Positions 29,316 to 39,211 of a stretch of 64,000 nt of DNA are shown here, one piece after another; the first letter of the stretch is position 1, and each line of letters opens with the position of its first letter. The notes beneath the pieces were generated by a model. The model saw only the letters and a list, made by a program, of their open reading frames with translations. It made no database searches and was not told the DNA's origin. This DNA is from Cellulomonas hominis (GTDB lineage: Bacteria; Actinomycetota; Actinomycetes; Actinomycetales; Cellulomonadaceae). Location: assembly GCF_014201095.1 (NCBI RefSeq), contig NZ_JACHDN010000001.1, positions 1,364,001 through 1,428,000 on the forward strand, read 5' to 3'. The translations under genes were made by a program, and so were the position numbers.

Positions 29316-30113
29316 TCAGGTCGTGCGGTGCCCGAGCGCGGCGGACGCGGCGCGGGCTGCGGCTCGCAGGTCGCCGTGCATGGCGACGATCTGGTCCTCG
29401 GAGTGCTCCAGGGACAGGGTGGAGATGGACATGCCGTACGTGGCCTGCCCGGTGTGGTCGAACAGGGGGACCGCGATGCAGGCGACCCCCGGGACGTTCT
29501 CCCCGCGGTCCAGCGCGTACCCGCGGTCGCGGATGTCCGCGAGCTCGTGCAGCAGGCCGGGCAGCGTCGTGATCGTGCTGTCCGTGCGGCGCGGCAGCCC
29601 GGTGCGGGCGGCGTAGCGGGCCGCCGCGTCGTCGTCGCCCTGCGCGAGGATCGCCTTGCCGATGCCGGTCGCGTGCATCGACACCGAGTCCCCGACCCGG
29701 GACGGCATCCGGTACGGCTTGTCCGAGTCGGTGCGCACCAGGTACACCACCTCGTCGCCGTTCCGGGCGCCCACGTGCACCGTGCAGTGCACGCGCGCCA
29801 CCAGGTCGTCGACGTGGGGCTGCACGATCCGGGAGATGTCGATCCGGCGCAGCGCCTGCCCGGCGAGCGACAGGATCCGCGGGCCCGGCAGGTACTCCCC
29901 GCGGGCGTCCACGGTGACGAACCCGTGCTCGGCGAGCGTCGCGATGATCCGGTGCACTGTGGCCTTCGGCAGGCCCGTGGCCGCCACCACCTCGGAGAAC
30001 CGCGCGTGCGTCAGCGCCGCCTCGAGCACGATCAGCGTCTTCCCGCTCGCGCTCAGCGGCGCGGCGCCGTCCGCCGCCGGGTCCTCGCTCGGCAGGAGGC
30101 TGGTCGCGCGCAT
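29316..30113 (-). CDS. IclR-family regulator of the keto-deoxyuronate operon
   Basis: A 265-residue regulator with the N-terminal winged helix (ARFSEVVAATGLPKATVHRIIATLAEHGFV) and the C-terminal GAF-like effector domain (SMHATGIGKAILAQ, PGVACIAVPLFDHTGQATYGMSIS). It sits inside the operon it probably controls, like KdgR regulators of pectin catabolism. A perfect IclR-like palindrome (32508-32524) lies at the operon promoter. Confidence 0.88.
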   Translation of the reverse strand: MRATSLLPSEDPAADGAAPLSASGKTLIVLEAALTHARFSEVVAATGLPKATVHRIIATLAEHGFVTVDARGEYLPGPRILSLAGQALRRIDISRIVQPHVDDLVARVHCTVHVGARNGDEVVYLVRTDSDKPYRMPSRVGDSVSMHATGIGKAILAQGDDDAAARYAARTGLPRRTDSTITTLPGLLHELADIRDRGYALDRGENVPGVACIAVPLFDHTGQATYGMSISTLSLEHSEDQIVAMHGDLRAAARAASAALGHRTT

Positions 30114-30148
30114 GGTCGGCCCTTCGGTCGCGCGCTGGTCGCCGCCGA

Positions 30149-31006
30149 TCAGCGCAGGTCGGTGATCGCACAGCCGTCCATGTCGTCGAAGGACTGGTTC
30201 TCGCCGGCCATCGCCCACACGAAGGTGTACGCCGCCGTCCCGACCCCGCAGTGCACCGACCAGGAGGGCGAGACCACCGCCTCCCCGTCGGCGACCAGCA
30301 GGTGCCGGGTCTGTGACGGTTCCCCGAGGATATGCACCACGCGGGCGTCCGCGGGCAACCCGACGTACAGGTAGGCCTCGGTGCGCCGGTCGTGGGTGTG
30401 CGCCGGCATCGTGTTCCACGTGGACCCGGGGTGCAGCCGCGTCACCCCCAGGACGAGCTGGCAGGACCGCACCCCGCCCTCGTGGACCACCTGGCGCAGC
30501 GTGCGGCGGTTCGACGTCAGGGCGTCGCCCAGCTCGCGCACCGTCCCGCCGTCCGGGCCGGTGAGCACCGTCGGGTGCGTCGCGTGCGCCGGGGCGGACA
30601 CGAGGTAGAACCGGGCCGGATCGGCGGGATCGGCGGACGCGAACCGGACCGCGCCCGCGCCCCGGCCGACGTAGAGGACCGAGCCCTCCGTCATCGCGTA
30701 CGCCTCCCCGTCCACGGTGACCGCCCCGGCGCCGCCGCCCACGTGCACGACCCCGGCCTCGCGGCGCTCCAGGAACGTCGCGGTGCGCAGCGGGTCGAAC
30801 GCGGGCAGGTCGAGCGGGAGGTCCGCCGGCACGGCGCCGAGCAGCACGAGCCGGTCGTGGTGCGTGTACACCGCGCGCACCTCACCGGGCGCGAACAGCC
30901 CGGGCACGAGGTACCGGTCGCGCAAGTCCTCGGTGGACATGCCGGGCACCTGCTCCGGCGCCGTGGCCTGCCGGACCTCCATCGGGGCGGTCACCGGGGC
31001 GGTCAC
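30149..31006 (-). CDS. kduI: 5-keto-4-deoxyuronate isomerase (KduI)
   Basis: Isomerises 4-deoxy-L-threo-5-hexosulose uronate, the product of unsaturated uronide cleavage, to 2,5-diketo-3-deoxygluconate. The 285 residues form the double cupin: MEVRQATAPEQVPGMSTEDLRDRYLVPGLF at the start is the family N-terminal pattern, and TMPAHTHDRRTEAYLY holds the zinc ligands (HxH at about 203-205 and Glu at about 210). GMSTEDLRDRYL and ENQSFDDMD are also typical. GTG 31006 overlaps the MFS stop (GTGA); ATG 30982 is an alternative. This gene identifies the pathway of the cluster. Confidence 0.93.
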   Translation of the reverse strand: MTAPVTAPMEVRQATAPEQVPGMSTEDLRDRYLVPGLFAPGEVRAVYTHHDRLVLLGAVPADLPLDLPAFDPLRTATFLERREAGVVHVGGGAGAVTVDGEAYAMTEGSVLYVGRGAGAVRFASADPADPARFYLVSAPAHATHPTVLTGPDGGTVRELGDALTSNRRTLRQVVHEGGVRSCQLVLGVTRLHPGSTWNTMPAHTHDRRTEAYLYVGLPADARVVHILGEPSQTRHLLVADGEAVVSPSWSVHCGVGTAAYTFVWAMAGENQSFDDMDGCAITDLR

Positions 31007-32400
31007 GCCGTCGGCCCCTGCCGGTCCTCGAACACCCAGTCCCCGCCGTCGGCGTCGTCCGGCGAGCTGAGGTCGCGGCCGCGGGTCTCCGGGGAGCGCC
31101 ACGCGACGAACAGGCTCATGCCCGCGATCGCGGTCATGTACACCGCGACCGGGATCCAGGAGTCCGCGAACCAGCCGAGCAGCGCCGCGCAGATCAGCGG
31201 GGCCAGGCCGCCGCCGAACACCGACGAGAACTCCCGGGCGAGCGCGACGCCCGCGTACCGGTACCGCGTGCCGAACATCTCCGGGAACCAGGCCGTCTGC
31301 GAGCCGACGGTGCCCTGCACCGCGACGATGAACCCGAGGATCAGCGTCACGAAGATCAGCACCGTGTTCTTCGACGTGATCATGAGGAAGGCCGGCAGCG
31401 GCAGCACGGTCAGGCAGGTGAGCACGAACCGGTTGACCGGGCGGCGGCCGAACCGGTCCGTCGCGATGCCGTGCACGAAGGCCGAGATCATCGCGAAGAA
31501 CGCCCCCGCGAGCAGCATCGGCGGGATCAGGGACTTCTCCACGCCCAGCACGGTGGTCAGGTACGACGCCATGAACACCTGGTACGTGTACGAGTGCGCG
31601 TTGCCGCCGATGTTGATGAGGAACACCCGCAGGAGCGGCCGGCGGCCGTGGCGGACCACGTCCCCGATCGGCGCCTTCGGCTGCGCGTGCTCGGCCTTGA
31701 GCTCGGCGAACACGGGGCTCTCGTTCAGCGTGCGGCGCAGGACCAGCGCCAGGATCGTCACGAGGATCGACGAGATGAAGATGGCGCGCCAGCCCCAGGA
31801 CATCAGCGCCTCGTCGTCGAGCCGCTGCACGAGGATCCACGCGATCGCGCCGAGCGCGGAGCCGGCGGCGGCGCCCACCATGACGAGCGAGGAGTACCGG
31901 CCCCGCTTGTTCCGGGCGGCCGTCTCCGCGAGCAGCACCATGCCGCCCGCCTGCTCCGCGCCGGCGCCGAAGCCCTGCAGCAGCCGGCACAGCACGAGCA
32001 GCACCGGGGCGAGCACGCCCACCTGCGCGTACGTCGGCAGCAGGCCGATCGCGAGCGTGGCGGTGCCCATGAGGAACAGCGTCGCCACCAGCACGAACTT
32101 GCGGCCGAGCCGGTCGCCGTACCGGGAGAAGAAGATGCCGCCGAGCGGGCGGGCGATGAAGCCGACCGCGTACGTGCTGAACGACGCGATCATGCCGACC
32201 ACCGGGGAGACGGTCGGGAAGAACAGCTCGCTGAACACCAGCGCGGACGCGGTGCCGTAGATGACGAAGTCGTAGTTCTCGAGGGTCGTGCCGATCAGGC
32301 CCGCCCAGGCGGCCTTGCGCAGGCCCTTCGGCGACGACGGCTCGGTGGGCGGGGGCGGGACGACGCGCGCCGGGGCGCTGCTCTCCGTGCTGGGAACCAT
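31003..32400 (-). CDS. MFS transporter, metabolite-H+ symporter (MHS) type
   Basis: A 465-residue inner-membrane carrier with 12 helices. TLENYDFVIYGTASALVFSELFFP and GRPLG-like ARPLGGIFFSRYGDRLGRK are hallmarks of the MHS subfamily (ProP, ShiA, KgtP), whose members carry organic acids. First gene of the six-gene operon, coupled to kduI by a 4-bp overlap, so uronate or a deoxy-keto-uronate is the probable cargo. ATG 32400 is preferred over an open frame reaching 32526, since that region contains the operator. Confidence 0.9.
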   Translation of the reverse strand: MVPSTESSAPARVVPPPPTEPSSPKGLRKAAWAGLIGTTLENYDFVIYGTASALVFSELFFPTVSPVVGMIASFSTYAVGFIARPLGGIFFSRYGDRLGRKFVLVATLFLMGTATLAIGLLPTYAQVGVLAPVLLVLCRLLQGFGAGAEQAGGMVLLAETAARNKRGRYSSLVMVGAAAGSALGAIAWILVQRLDDEALMSWGWRAIFISSILVTILALVLRRTLNESPVFAELKAEHAQPKAPIGDVVRHGRRPLLRVFLINIGGNAHSYTYQVFMASYLTTVLGVEKSLIPPMLLAGAFFAMISAFVHGIATDRFGRRPVNRFVLTCLTVLPLPAFLMITSKNTVLIFVTLILGFIVAVQGTVGSQTAWFPEMFGTRYRYAGVALAREFSSVFGGGLAPLICAALLGWFADSWIPVAVYMTAIAGMSLFVAWRSPETRGRDLSSPDDADGGDWVFEDRQGPTA

Positions 32401-32507
32401 GCTTCCTCGGATGGTCGGGGCATCGGGTGGATGCGGACGGGGGTCCGGCCGGGGGCCGCCGTCGGCGGGTCCCTTGCCGGGAGCACGACCACGCTGCCAT
32501 GCTCTCC

Positions 32508-32524
32508 GCGGAACTGAGTTCCGC
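32508..32524. promoter_or_regulatory. IclR-type operator palindrome
   Basis: GCGGAAC-TGA-GTTCCGC is a perfect 7-bp inverted repeat with a 3-bp spacer, centred between the MFS-kduI operon and the divergent DUF4862 gene. A further GGAAC half-site follows at 32530-32534. IclR-family sites are palindromes of this size with GGAA/TTCC arms, so the IclR protein in the operon is the likely ligand. Confidence 0.65.
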
Positions 32525-32603
32525 ATGACGGAACTTATGCCGGACCGCGGCGGGCGTCAAGGGCGCCGCCGCGATCCGCCCGGACCGCGACGAAGGAGAC
32601 GCC

Positions 32604-33542
32604 ATGACCCGCCCGCTGCTCGCCGCCTACCCGCTCGCCCCCGCCGACCCGGCAGCCGAGCGCGCGTTCTACGAGGGGGTGGCGGACCTCGACATCGCGG
32701 GCCTGGAGGCGCCGCTGCCGCCGGACGACGGCCGGCACGCCGACCCCGCGTGGCTCGACCAGGTCGTCGCCCCCGCGCACGACCTGCTGCTGACCTGCGT
32801 GCCGACGGTGATGCACCGGCGCGCGCTCGACCCCGGCTACGGGCTGGCCTCCGCGGACGAGAGCGGCCGGCGGCGTGCGCTCGCCGACGTCCGGCGGGCC
32901 TGCGACCTCGCGCGCGCCCTGGCCGACCGCTCGGGCCGGCCGCGGGTGCTGGCGATCGAGGTGCAGTCGGCGCCCGGGCCGCTGGCGGGCTCCGGCGCGG
33001 CGCTCGCCCGGTCGCTCGCCGAGGTGCAGGAGTGGGACCGCGCCGGGGCGCGGCTGGTCGTCGAGCACTGCGACGCCCTCGTGCCCGGGCAGGCCCCGCA
33101 GAAGGGGTTCCTGCCGCTGGACGCCGAGATCGCCGCGGTCCGGCTGCTCGACGCCGGTGCGGACGGGCCGGGGATCGGGATCAACTGGGGGCGGTCCGCG
33201 ATCGAGGGGCGGTCCGCGGCGACCCCCCTCGAGCACCTGCGGACCGCGGCCGACGCGGGGCTGCTCGCGACGCTCGTGCTCTCGGGGGCGGCTGCCGTCG
33301 ACGGGCCGTGGGGCCCGGCGTGGACGGACGCGCACCTGCCGCCACGCGGGGACGACCCGGCGCTGGCGAACGCGGGGTCGTCGCTGCTGGGGGTCGAGCA
33401 GGTGCGGGCGGCGCTGGACGCGGCCGGCGCGGGGGTGCACCTCGGGGTGAAGGTGGCGCCGCGGCCGAGCGACGGGGACGTGGCGGACCGACTCGCCCTC
33501 GCGGCGGCCACGCTGCGCGTGCTGGCGGACGCGCGGGGCTGA
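32604..33542 (+). CDS. DUF4862 family protein, TIM-barrel-like
   Basis: A 312-residue soluble protein of the DUF4862 family, whose function is not established. The pattern of short beta strands alternating with helices (DLLLTCVPTVM, VLAIEVQSAP, ARLVVEHCDAL, GIGINWGRSAIEGR) and the acidic and histidine residues at strand ends resemble xylose-isomerase-like TIM barrels that bind a metal and a sugar. It is transcribed divergently from the kdu operon across the IclR-type palindrome, which links it to deoxyuronate or uronate metabolism. Confidence 0.75.
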   Translation: MTRPLLAAYPLAPADPAAERAFYEGVADLDIAGLEAPLPPDDGRHADPAWLDQVVAPAHDLLLTCVPTVMHRRALDPGYGLASADESGRRRALADVRRACDLARALADRSGRPRVLAIEVQSAPGPLAGSGAALARSLAEVQEWDRAGARLVVEHCDALVPGQAPQKGFLPLDAEIAAVRLLDAGADGPGIGINWGRSAIEGRSAATPLEHLRTAADAGLLATLVLSGAAAVDGPWGPAWTDAHLPPRGDDPALANAGSSLLGVEQVRAALDAAGAGVHLGVKVAPRPSDGDVADRLALAAATLRVLADARG

Positions 33543-33612
33543 CCCCACCGAGCCCGCAGGCCCCCGCCGACCGCACGGCCTGCCGTCGCACCGCCCGCAG
33601 CGGCGGGGCGGG

Positions 33613-34629
33613 TCAGCGGCCGGGGGTCGACTGCCGGAGGACGACCTCGCCCGGCACCGGCACCAGGGACGGGTCCGCGGACGGCGGCTGGAGCACGAGC
33701 CGGGTCGCGACCGCGCCGATGTGCGCGAGCGGCAGCCGGACGGTGGTCAGCCCGGGCGTTACGTCGCGCAGCGTCTCGATGTCGTCGAAGCCGGCCACGG
33801 CCAGGTCGCCCGGCACGGAGACCCCGGCGTCCCGCGCGGCGGCGAGCGCGCCGACGGCCATGACGTCGTTCGCGGCCAGCACGACCTCGGCGTCCCCGCG
33901 GTCGGCGAGCAGCCGGCCCATCGCGGCGTACCCGCCGTCGCGGGTGAGGTCCCCGGCCACGTGCCGCGGCGGGGGGCAGCCCAGCTCGGCGAGCGCCTCG
34001 ACGAACCCGGCGCGCCGGTCGGCGGCGGTGGCGTGCCGCTCGGGCCCGCCGAGCACCGCGAACCGCCGGTAGCCCCGGCCGTGCAGCGCCCGGACCAGGT
34101 CGGCGGCTCCCTCGCGGTTGCCCACGACGACGGCGTCCGTGCCGAGGGTGTCCTGGCCGATGACCGCGACGGTGCCGCCGACCGACCGGAAGGCGTCGAG
34201 CGCCGCCCGGACAGCGGCCTCGGTGGCCTCGTCGCCCTGCCGCGCGCCGGCGAGGATGACCGCCCGGGCACGCTGCCGCTCCAGCAGCCGGACGATCTCC
34301 ACCTCGCGCTCCGGGTCGTGCCGGGTCGAGGCGAGCGTGACCATGAGGCCCGCCTCGTCCGCCGCCTCGGTGACGCCGGCGGCGATCGCGGCGAAGTACG
34401 GGTCGGCGACGTCGTGCACGACCAGGCCGAGCGACGTCGTCCGCCCGCGGGCCATCGCCTGCGCGATCCCGTCCGGCGAGTACCGCAGCCGGGTCGCAGC
34501 CGCCTGCACGCGCTGGCGCAGCTCGGCGCCGACGGTGCGGTTCGCGCTGCCGTTCAGCGCGCGGGACGCGGTCGCGAGCGAGACGCCGGCCTCCCGGGCC
34601 ACGTCGCTGAGCGTCACCTGTCCGGCCAT
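33613..34629 (-). CDS. LacI-family transcriptional regulator
   Basis: 338 residues: helix-turn-helix TLSDVAREAGVSLATASRALNGSANRTVG at the N-terminus, hinge LRYSPDGIAQAMARG, then a ligand domain ending in VAGFDDIETLRDVTPGLTTVRLPLAHIGAVA. ATG 34629 is followed directly by the DNA-binding domain. It is convergent with the DUF4862 gene and may serve the neighbouring uronate cluster, but no operator resembling its own was found to prove this. Confidence 0.9.
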   Translation of the reverse strand: MAGQVTLSDVAREAGVSLATASRALNGSANRTVGAELRQRVQAAATRLRYSPDGIAQAMARGRTTSLGLVVHDVADPYFAAIAAGVTEAADEAGLMVTLASTRHDPEREVEIVRLLERQRARAVILAGARQGDEATEAAVRAALDAFRSVGGTVAVIGQDTLGTDAVVVGNREGAADLVRALHGRGYRRFAVLGGPERHATAADRRAGFVEALAELGCPPPRHVAGDLTRDGGYAAMGRLLADRGDAEVVLAANDVMAVGALAAARDAGVSVPGDLAVAGFDDIETLRDVTPGLTTVRLPLAHIGAVATRLVLQPPSADPSLVPVPGEVVLRQSTPGR

Positions 34630-34674
34630 GCGGGACAGGGTAGGCGCATTCCCGGGCCCCGGACCGGGACCGCG

Positions 34675-34690
34675 TGGGTGCGAGCACCCA
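34675..34690. promoter_or_regulatory. Short perfect hairpin/palindrome between divergent genes
   Basis: TGGGTG-CGAG-CACCCA lies between the lacI gene starting at 34629 (-) and the VOC gene starting at 34763 (+). It could be an operator or an mRNA hairpin. Confidence 0.35.
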
Positions 34691-34762
34691 GCCGGGCGGG
34701 ACGGCGGCCGGAGCCGGGAACGTCCACGACACCGCCCGGGCGACGGGCCTACGGTCGGGGGC

Positions 34763-35155
34763 ATGACACCGCACCTGGACCTGATCGGCCTCGTCGCCGC
34801 CGACCTGCCCCGCACCCTCGCGTTCTACCGGGCGCTCGGCGTCGACCTCCCGCCGGAGGCCGACGCCGCCCCGCGCGTCGAGGTCACCCTGCCCGGCGGG
34901 ATCCGCCTGGCCTGGGACACCGTCGAGGTGGTGCGCTCGTTCGACCCGGGCTGGCAGCCGCCGGCCGGCGGGCACCGCGTGGCGCTGGCGTTCGCGTGCG
35001 CGGACCCCGCCGAGGTCGACGCGACCTACGCGCGGATGGTGGACGCCGGGTTCGCCGGGCACCTCGCGCCGTGGGACGCGGTCTGGGGCCAGCGGTACGC
35101 GGTGCTGCACGACCCGGACGGGACCGCGGTGGACCTGTTCGCGCCGACCGCCTGA
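34763..35155 (+). CDS. VOC-family (glyoxalase/bleomycin resistance) protein
   Basis: A 130-residue single vicinal-oxygen-chelate domain pair: LDLIGLVAADLPRTLAFYRALGVDLP opens the first beta-alpha-beta unit, and AVLHDPDGTAVDLFAP closes the second with the usual Asp-Pro-Asp-Gly turn. Members bind a metal and act as dioxygenases, lyases or antibiotic-binding proteins. The function here is open. Monocistronic. Confidence 0.85.
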   Translation: MTPHLDLIGLVAADLPRTLAFYRALGVDLPPEADAAPRVEVTLPGGIRLAWDTVEVVRSFDPGWQPPAGGHRVALAFACADPAEVDATYARMVDAGFAGHLAPWDAVWGQRYAVLHDPDGTAVDLFAPTA

Positions 35156-35177
35156 AGCCGGGGGTGGGCGGCCGGGC

Positions 35178-36227
35178 TCACACCGCCGCCCACCCGCGCT
35201 CCCCTGCGAGCGCGGCGACCGTCCGCCCCACCACCGACTCCGGCTGCGGCACCCCCGGGTTCTGGTTCACGAGCACGGCGACGCCGCCGCCCGCGGCGGG
35301 GTACCCGCGCAGCTGGCCCTGGAACCCGTCGCCCCAGCCCTGCGTCATGACGCAGGGCCGCTCGGCGGACCCCAGCACGAACACCCCGCGCCCGACGCCC
35401 GGCTCGCCGGCGTCGTCCAGCATCGCCGCGACCTCGTCCGGCCCGAGCAGCACGCCGCCGCCCGACCCCGACCAGCACCGCACCAGGTCCGCGAGCAGCA
35501 CCCCGGCCTCCTCCGGCGTGGACCACAGGCTGGACGCCGCGAGCCCGGCGTAGTGCAGCCGCTCCCCGGGCACGCGGCTCCCGTCGGGCCGGTGCCCGGC
35601 GGCGGCCGACGCGGCGATCCGCGCGACGGCGGCGCCCCGGGGTGTCGCCGGGTCGCCCGGCTCCCCGGCCCACACGGCCGTCGACCGCAGGCCGAGCGGC
35701 TCCGCCACCTCCCGGTGCACGACGTCCGCGAACGCCTGCCCGGTCGCCGCCTCCACCGCGAGCTCGACCAGGCAGTACCCGGCGTCGGAGTAGGCGAACC
35801 CGGTCCCGGGCGCCGCGGTCACCCGGACCCGGCCGGGGTGCGCGGCGGTCCGCCCCGCGACGACGTCCGCGGTGGCGGGAGCGGGGCCGGCGCCCGGCTC
35901 GAACGCGCCGTCCGGGTCTGCGACGCCGCCGCGGTGCGCGAGCAGGTCGCGCAGCGACGGCCCGGCCGCCCCGGGTGCGGTGACCTCGACAGGCACGAGG
36001 TCGCGGACGTCCGCGTCGAGGTCCAGCACCCCGCGCTCCGCCAACCGGAGGACGACGACCGCGGCGACGGCCTTGGCCGCCGAGCACAGGTGCATCGGGG
36101 TCCCCGCGGTGAGCGGCCGCCCGGTGGTGGCGTCGGCCAGCCCCTCGACGCGGACGGCGACGCCGTCGCGCGGGTCCACGACGACGGTCGCGATCCCGAC
36201 GGGCGGGCGGGTGGCGGACTCGGACAT
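35178..36227 (-). CDS. Serine hydrolase, class C beta-lactamase/esterase-like
   Basis: A 349-residue penicillin-binding-protein-like hydrolase. The nucleophile motif SxxK appears as SAAK in MHLCSAAKAVAAVVVLRLAERG. The second motif is YSD in FAYSDAGYCLVE, where the family commonly has YxN. No signal peptide is visible, so a cytoplasmic esterase or peptidase role is more likely than cell-wall work or antibiotic resistance. It is convergent with the VOC gene. Confidence 0.85.
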   Translation of the reverse strand: MSESATRPPVGIATVVVDPRDGVAVRVEGLADATTGRPLTAGTPMHLCSAAKAVAAVVVLRLAERGVLDLDADVRDLVPVEVTAPGAAGPSLRDLLAHRGGVADPDGAFEPGAGPAPATADVVAGRTAAHPGRVRVTAAPGTGFAYSDAGYCLVELAVEAATGQAFADVVHREVAEPLGLRSTAVWAGEPGDPATPRGAAVARIAASAAAGHRPDGSRVPGERLHYAGLAASSLWSTPEEAGVLLADLVRCWSGSGGGVLLGPDEVAAMLDDAGEPGVGRGVFVLGSAERPCVMTQGWGDGFQGQLRGYPAAGGGVAVLVNQNPGVPQPESVVGRTVAALAGERGWAAV

Positions 36228-36389
36228 GCGGCCTCCAGGCAGCGAGAAGGTGGCCCGCGCTCCTCGCCCCGGATGCGGCTGTGCCCGCGACGCTAGCGCC
36301 CACCTCCGACATCGCCCCCGGACGCGGCGAGGGCCGGGCCCGCACCGTGGGAGGTGCGGACCCGGCCCTCGCCGGGTGAGCGGACCGCG

Positions 36390-38972
36390 TCAGGCGGGCA
36401 TGAGGCCCGTGCCGCCGTCGCCGGACGACGCGATCGGCGGCGCCGGCGGGACGTCCGTGCCGGAGCCCGGCGTCCCGGCCGTGCGCGCACCGGCGGCCAC
36501 CGGCTCCTTCGGACGGGAGCTGCGCTCCTCGCCGCGGAAGACGAACTCGCCGAGGATGCCCTCGCCGTGCGCGTCCACGACGATCTGCTGACCCGCGTGC
36601 AGCTCGCCGAACAGGATCTTCTCGGACAGCGCGTCCTCGATCTCCCGCTGGATCGCGCGGCGCAGCGGCCGGGCGCCCAGGACCGGGTCGTAGCCCTTCT
36701 CCGAGAGCAGCTTCTTGGCCGCCTCGGTGAGCTCGATGCCCATGTCCTTGTCCCGCAGGCGGGCGTCGAGCTTCGCGATCATCAGGTCGACGATCGCGAA
36801 GATCTCCGGCTGCGAGAGCTGCGGGAAGACGACCACGTCGTCGACGCGGTTGAGGAACTCCGGACGGAAGTGCGTCTTGAGCTCGTCGTTGACCTTCGCC
36901 TTCATGCGCTCGTACGACGTCGACAGGTCGCCGCCGGCCTGGAAGCCGGTCTGGACGCCCTTGGCGATGTCCCGGGTGCCGAGGTTGGTGGTCATGATGA
37001 TCACGGTGTTCTTGAAGTCGACCACCCGGCCCTGCGAGTCGGTCAGGCGACCGTCCTCGAGGATCTGCAGCAGCGAGTTGAAGATGTCCGCGTGCGCCTT
37101 CTCGACCTCGTCGAACAGGACGACCGAGAACGGCTTGCGGCGCACCTTCTCGGTGAGCTGACCGCCCTCGTCGTACCCGACGTACCCGGGGGGCGAGCCG
37201 AACAGCCGCGACACGGTGTGCTTCTCCGAGAACTCGGACATGTCGAGCTGGATCAGCGCGTCCTCGTCCCCGAACAGGAACTCCGCGAGCGCCTTGGCGA
37301 GCTCGGTCTTCCCGACGCCCGTGGGGCCGGCGAAGATGAACGAGCCACCGGGACGCTTCGGGTCCTTGAGGCCGGCGCGGGTGCGGCGGATCGCCTGCGA
37401 GAGCGCCTTGATCGCCGACTCCTGGCCGACGACCCGCTTGTGCAGCTCGTCCTCCATGTGGAGCAGGCGGCTCGACTCCTCCTCGGTGAGCTTGAACACC
37501 GGGATGCCGGTGGCCAGCGCCAGCACCTCGGCGATGAGCTCCTCGTCCACCTCCGCGACCGCGTCCAGGTCGCCGGACTTCCAGGCCTTCTCCTTCTCCT
37601 GGCGCTTCAGCCCGAGCTGCTTCTCCTGGTCGCGCAGGCGCGCGGCCTTCTCGAAGTCCTGCTCGTCGATGGCCGACTCCTTGTCGCGGCGCGTCTCGGC
37701 GATCTGCTCGTCGAGCTCGCGCAGCTCCGGCGGGGCCGTCATGCGGCGGATGCGCAGGCGGGCGCCGGCCTCGTCGACCAGGTCGATCGCCTTGTCCGGC
37801 AGGAACCGGTCGTTGACGTACCGGTCGGCCAGGGTGGCGGCGGCCACGAGGGCGCCGTCGGTGATCGAGACGCGGTGGTGCGCCTCGTACCGGTCGCGCA
37901 GACCCTTGAGGATCTCGATGGCGTGCTGCAGGTTCGGCTCGGAGACCTGGATGGGCTGGAACCGGCGCTCGAGGGCCGGGTCCTTCTCCACGTACTTGCG
38001 GTACTCGTCCAGGGTCGTCGCGCCGACGGTCTGCAGCTCGCCGCGGGCCAGCATCGGCTTGAGGATGCTCGCGGCGTCGATCGCGCCCTCGGCGGCACCC
38101 GCACCCACGAGGGTGTGGATCTCGTCGATGAACAGGATGATGTCGCCGCGGGTGCGGATCTCCTTGAGCACCTTCTTCAGGCGCTCCTCGAAGTCGCCGC
38201 GGTACCGGGAGCCGGCCACCAGGGCGCCGAGGTCGAGCGTGTAGAGCTGCTTGTCCTTCAGCGTCTCCGGCACGTCGCCGCGGACGATGTCCTGGGCCAG
38301 GCCCTCGACGACGGCCGTCTTGCCGACGCCGGGCTCGCCGATCAGCACCGGGTTGTTCTTGGTGCGGCGGGACAGCACCTGCATGACCCGCTCGATCTCC
38401 TTCTCGCGCCCGATGACCGGGTCGAGCTTGCCCTCGCGCGCGGCCTGCGTCAGGTTGCGGCCGAACTGGTCGAGGACGGCGGAGCCGGACGGCTGGCCCT
38501 CCTGCGGGCCGCCGGCGGCCACGGGCTCCTTGCCCTGGTAGCCGGACAGCAGCTGGATGACCTGCTGGCGGACGCGGTTCAGGTCGGCGCCGAGCTTGCC
38601 GAGCACCTGGGCCGCGACGCCCTCGCCCTCGCGGATGAGGCCGAGCAGGATGTGCTCGGTCCCGATGTAGTTGTGGCCGAGCTGCAGCGCCTCGCGCAGC
38701 GACAGCTCCAGCACCTTCTTGGCGCGCGGCGTGAACGGGATGTGCCCGCTCGGCGCCTGCTGGCCCTCGCCGATGATCTCCTGCACCTGGGCGCGCACCG
38801 CGTCGAGCGAGATGTTCAGCGACTCGAGCGCCTTGGCCGCGACACCCTCCCCCTCGTGGATGAGACCCAGGAGGATGTGCTCGGTGCCGATGTAGTTGTG
38901 GTTGAGCATCCGCGCCTCTTCCTGGGCGAGGACGACCACGCGACGGGCTCGGTCCGTGAATCTCTCGAACAT
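36390..38972 (-). CDS. clpC: ATP-dependent Clp protease ATP-binding subunit ClpC
   Basis: An 860-residue AAA+ unfoldase that feeds proteins to ClpP. It starts with [21 protein letters not shown], the canonical ClpC N-terminus (ATG 38972 rather than the ATG two codons upstream). Two Clp_N repeats with [12 protein letters not shown] fill residues 1-140. AAA domain 1 has [15 protein letters not shown], the UVR-type middle domain reads [18 protein letters not shown], and AAA domain 2 has [14 protein letters not shown]. The C-terminal tail is Pro/Gly-rich. Monocistronic, with a ClgR-like site upstream. Confidence 0.97.
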   Translation of the reverse strand: MFERFTDRARRVVVLAQEEARMLNHNYIGTEHILLGLIHEGEGVAAKALESLNISLDAVRAQVQEIIGEGQQAPSGHIPFTPRAKKVLELSLREALQLGHNYIGTEHILLGLIREGEGVAAQVLGKLGADLNRVRQQVIQLLSGYQGKEPVAAGGPQEGQPSGSAVLDQFGRNLTQAAREGKLDPVIGREKEIERVMQVLSRRTKNNPVLIGEPGVGKTAVVEGLAQDIVRGDVPETLKDKQLYTLDLGALVAGSRYRGDFEERLKKVLKEIRTRGDIILFIDEIHTLVGAGAAEGAIDAASILKPMLARGELQTVGATTLDEYRKYVEKDPALERRFQPIQVSEPNLQHAIEILKGLRDRYEAHHRVSITDGALVAAATLADRYVNDRFLPDKAIDLVDEAGARLRIRRMTAPPELRELDEQIAETRRDKESAIDEQDFEKAARLRDQEKQLGLKRQEKEKAWKSGDLDAVAEVDEELIAEVLALATGIPVFKLTEEESSRLLHMEDELHKRVVGQESAIKALSQAIRRTRAGLKDPKRPGGSFIFAGPTGVGKTELAKALAEFLFGDEDALIQLDMSEFSEKHTVSRLFGSPPGYVGYDEGGQLTEKVRRKPFSVVLFDEVEKAHADIFNSLLQILEDGRLTDSQGRVVDFKNTVIIMTTNLGTRDIAKGVQTGFQAGGDLSTSYERMKAKVNDELKTHFRPEFLNRVDDVVVFPQLSQPEIFAIVDLMIAKLDARLRDKDMGIELTEAAKKLLSEKGYDPVLGARPLRRAIQREIEDALSEKILFGELHAGQQIVVDAHGEGILGEFVFRGEERSSRPKEPVAAGARTAGTPGSGTDVPPAPPIASSGDGGTGLMPA

Positions 38973-39091
38973 GTGCACTCCTCACGAGCGACGTGCTCGC
39001 CGTGCGACCCGGCCCGTTGACCCGGGGTCGACACGCACGACGAGGCGGCGTTGTTCGATGCTAACGGCGGGGGGTGTCGCGGGCGTCCCGT

Positions 39092-39105
39092 GTTCGCCCC
39101 TGGCG
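39092..39105. promoter_or_regulatory. ClgR-like binding site upstream of clpC
   Basis: GTTCGC-CCCTG-GCG has the GTTCGC-N5-GCG layout described for ClgR, the activator of clp genes in actinobacteria. It lies 120 bp upstream of the clpC start. The arms are only partly symmetrical. Confidence 0.4.
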
Positions 39106-39114
39106 TGACGACGG

Positions 39115-39169
39115 GGGGACGGCGCGGGGACGGCGCGGGGACGGCGCGGGGACGGCGCGGGGACGGCGC
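39115..39169. repeat. Five 11-bp tandem repeats
   Basis: GGGGACGGCGC is repeated five times without error between clpC and lacI. The period is close to one helical turn, so the copies lie on one DNA face. Confidence 0.85.
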
Positions 39170-39193
39170 CGCGACCGCGCGGAGGCGCCGGCG

Positions 39194-39211
39194 CCCTGAA
39201 TCGGTTCAGGG
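39194..39211. promoter_or_regulatory. LacI-type operator (CCCTGAA-TCGG-TTCAGGG)
   Basis: A perfect 7-bp inverted repeat with a 4-bp centre containing CG, matching the TGAAnCGnTTCA style of LacI/GalR operators. It lies 88 bp upstream of the lacI start and overlaps its probable promoter, which suggests autoregulation. Confidence 0.65.
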
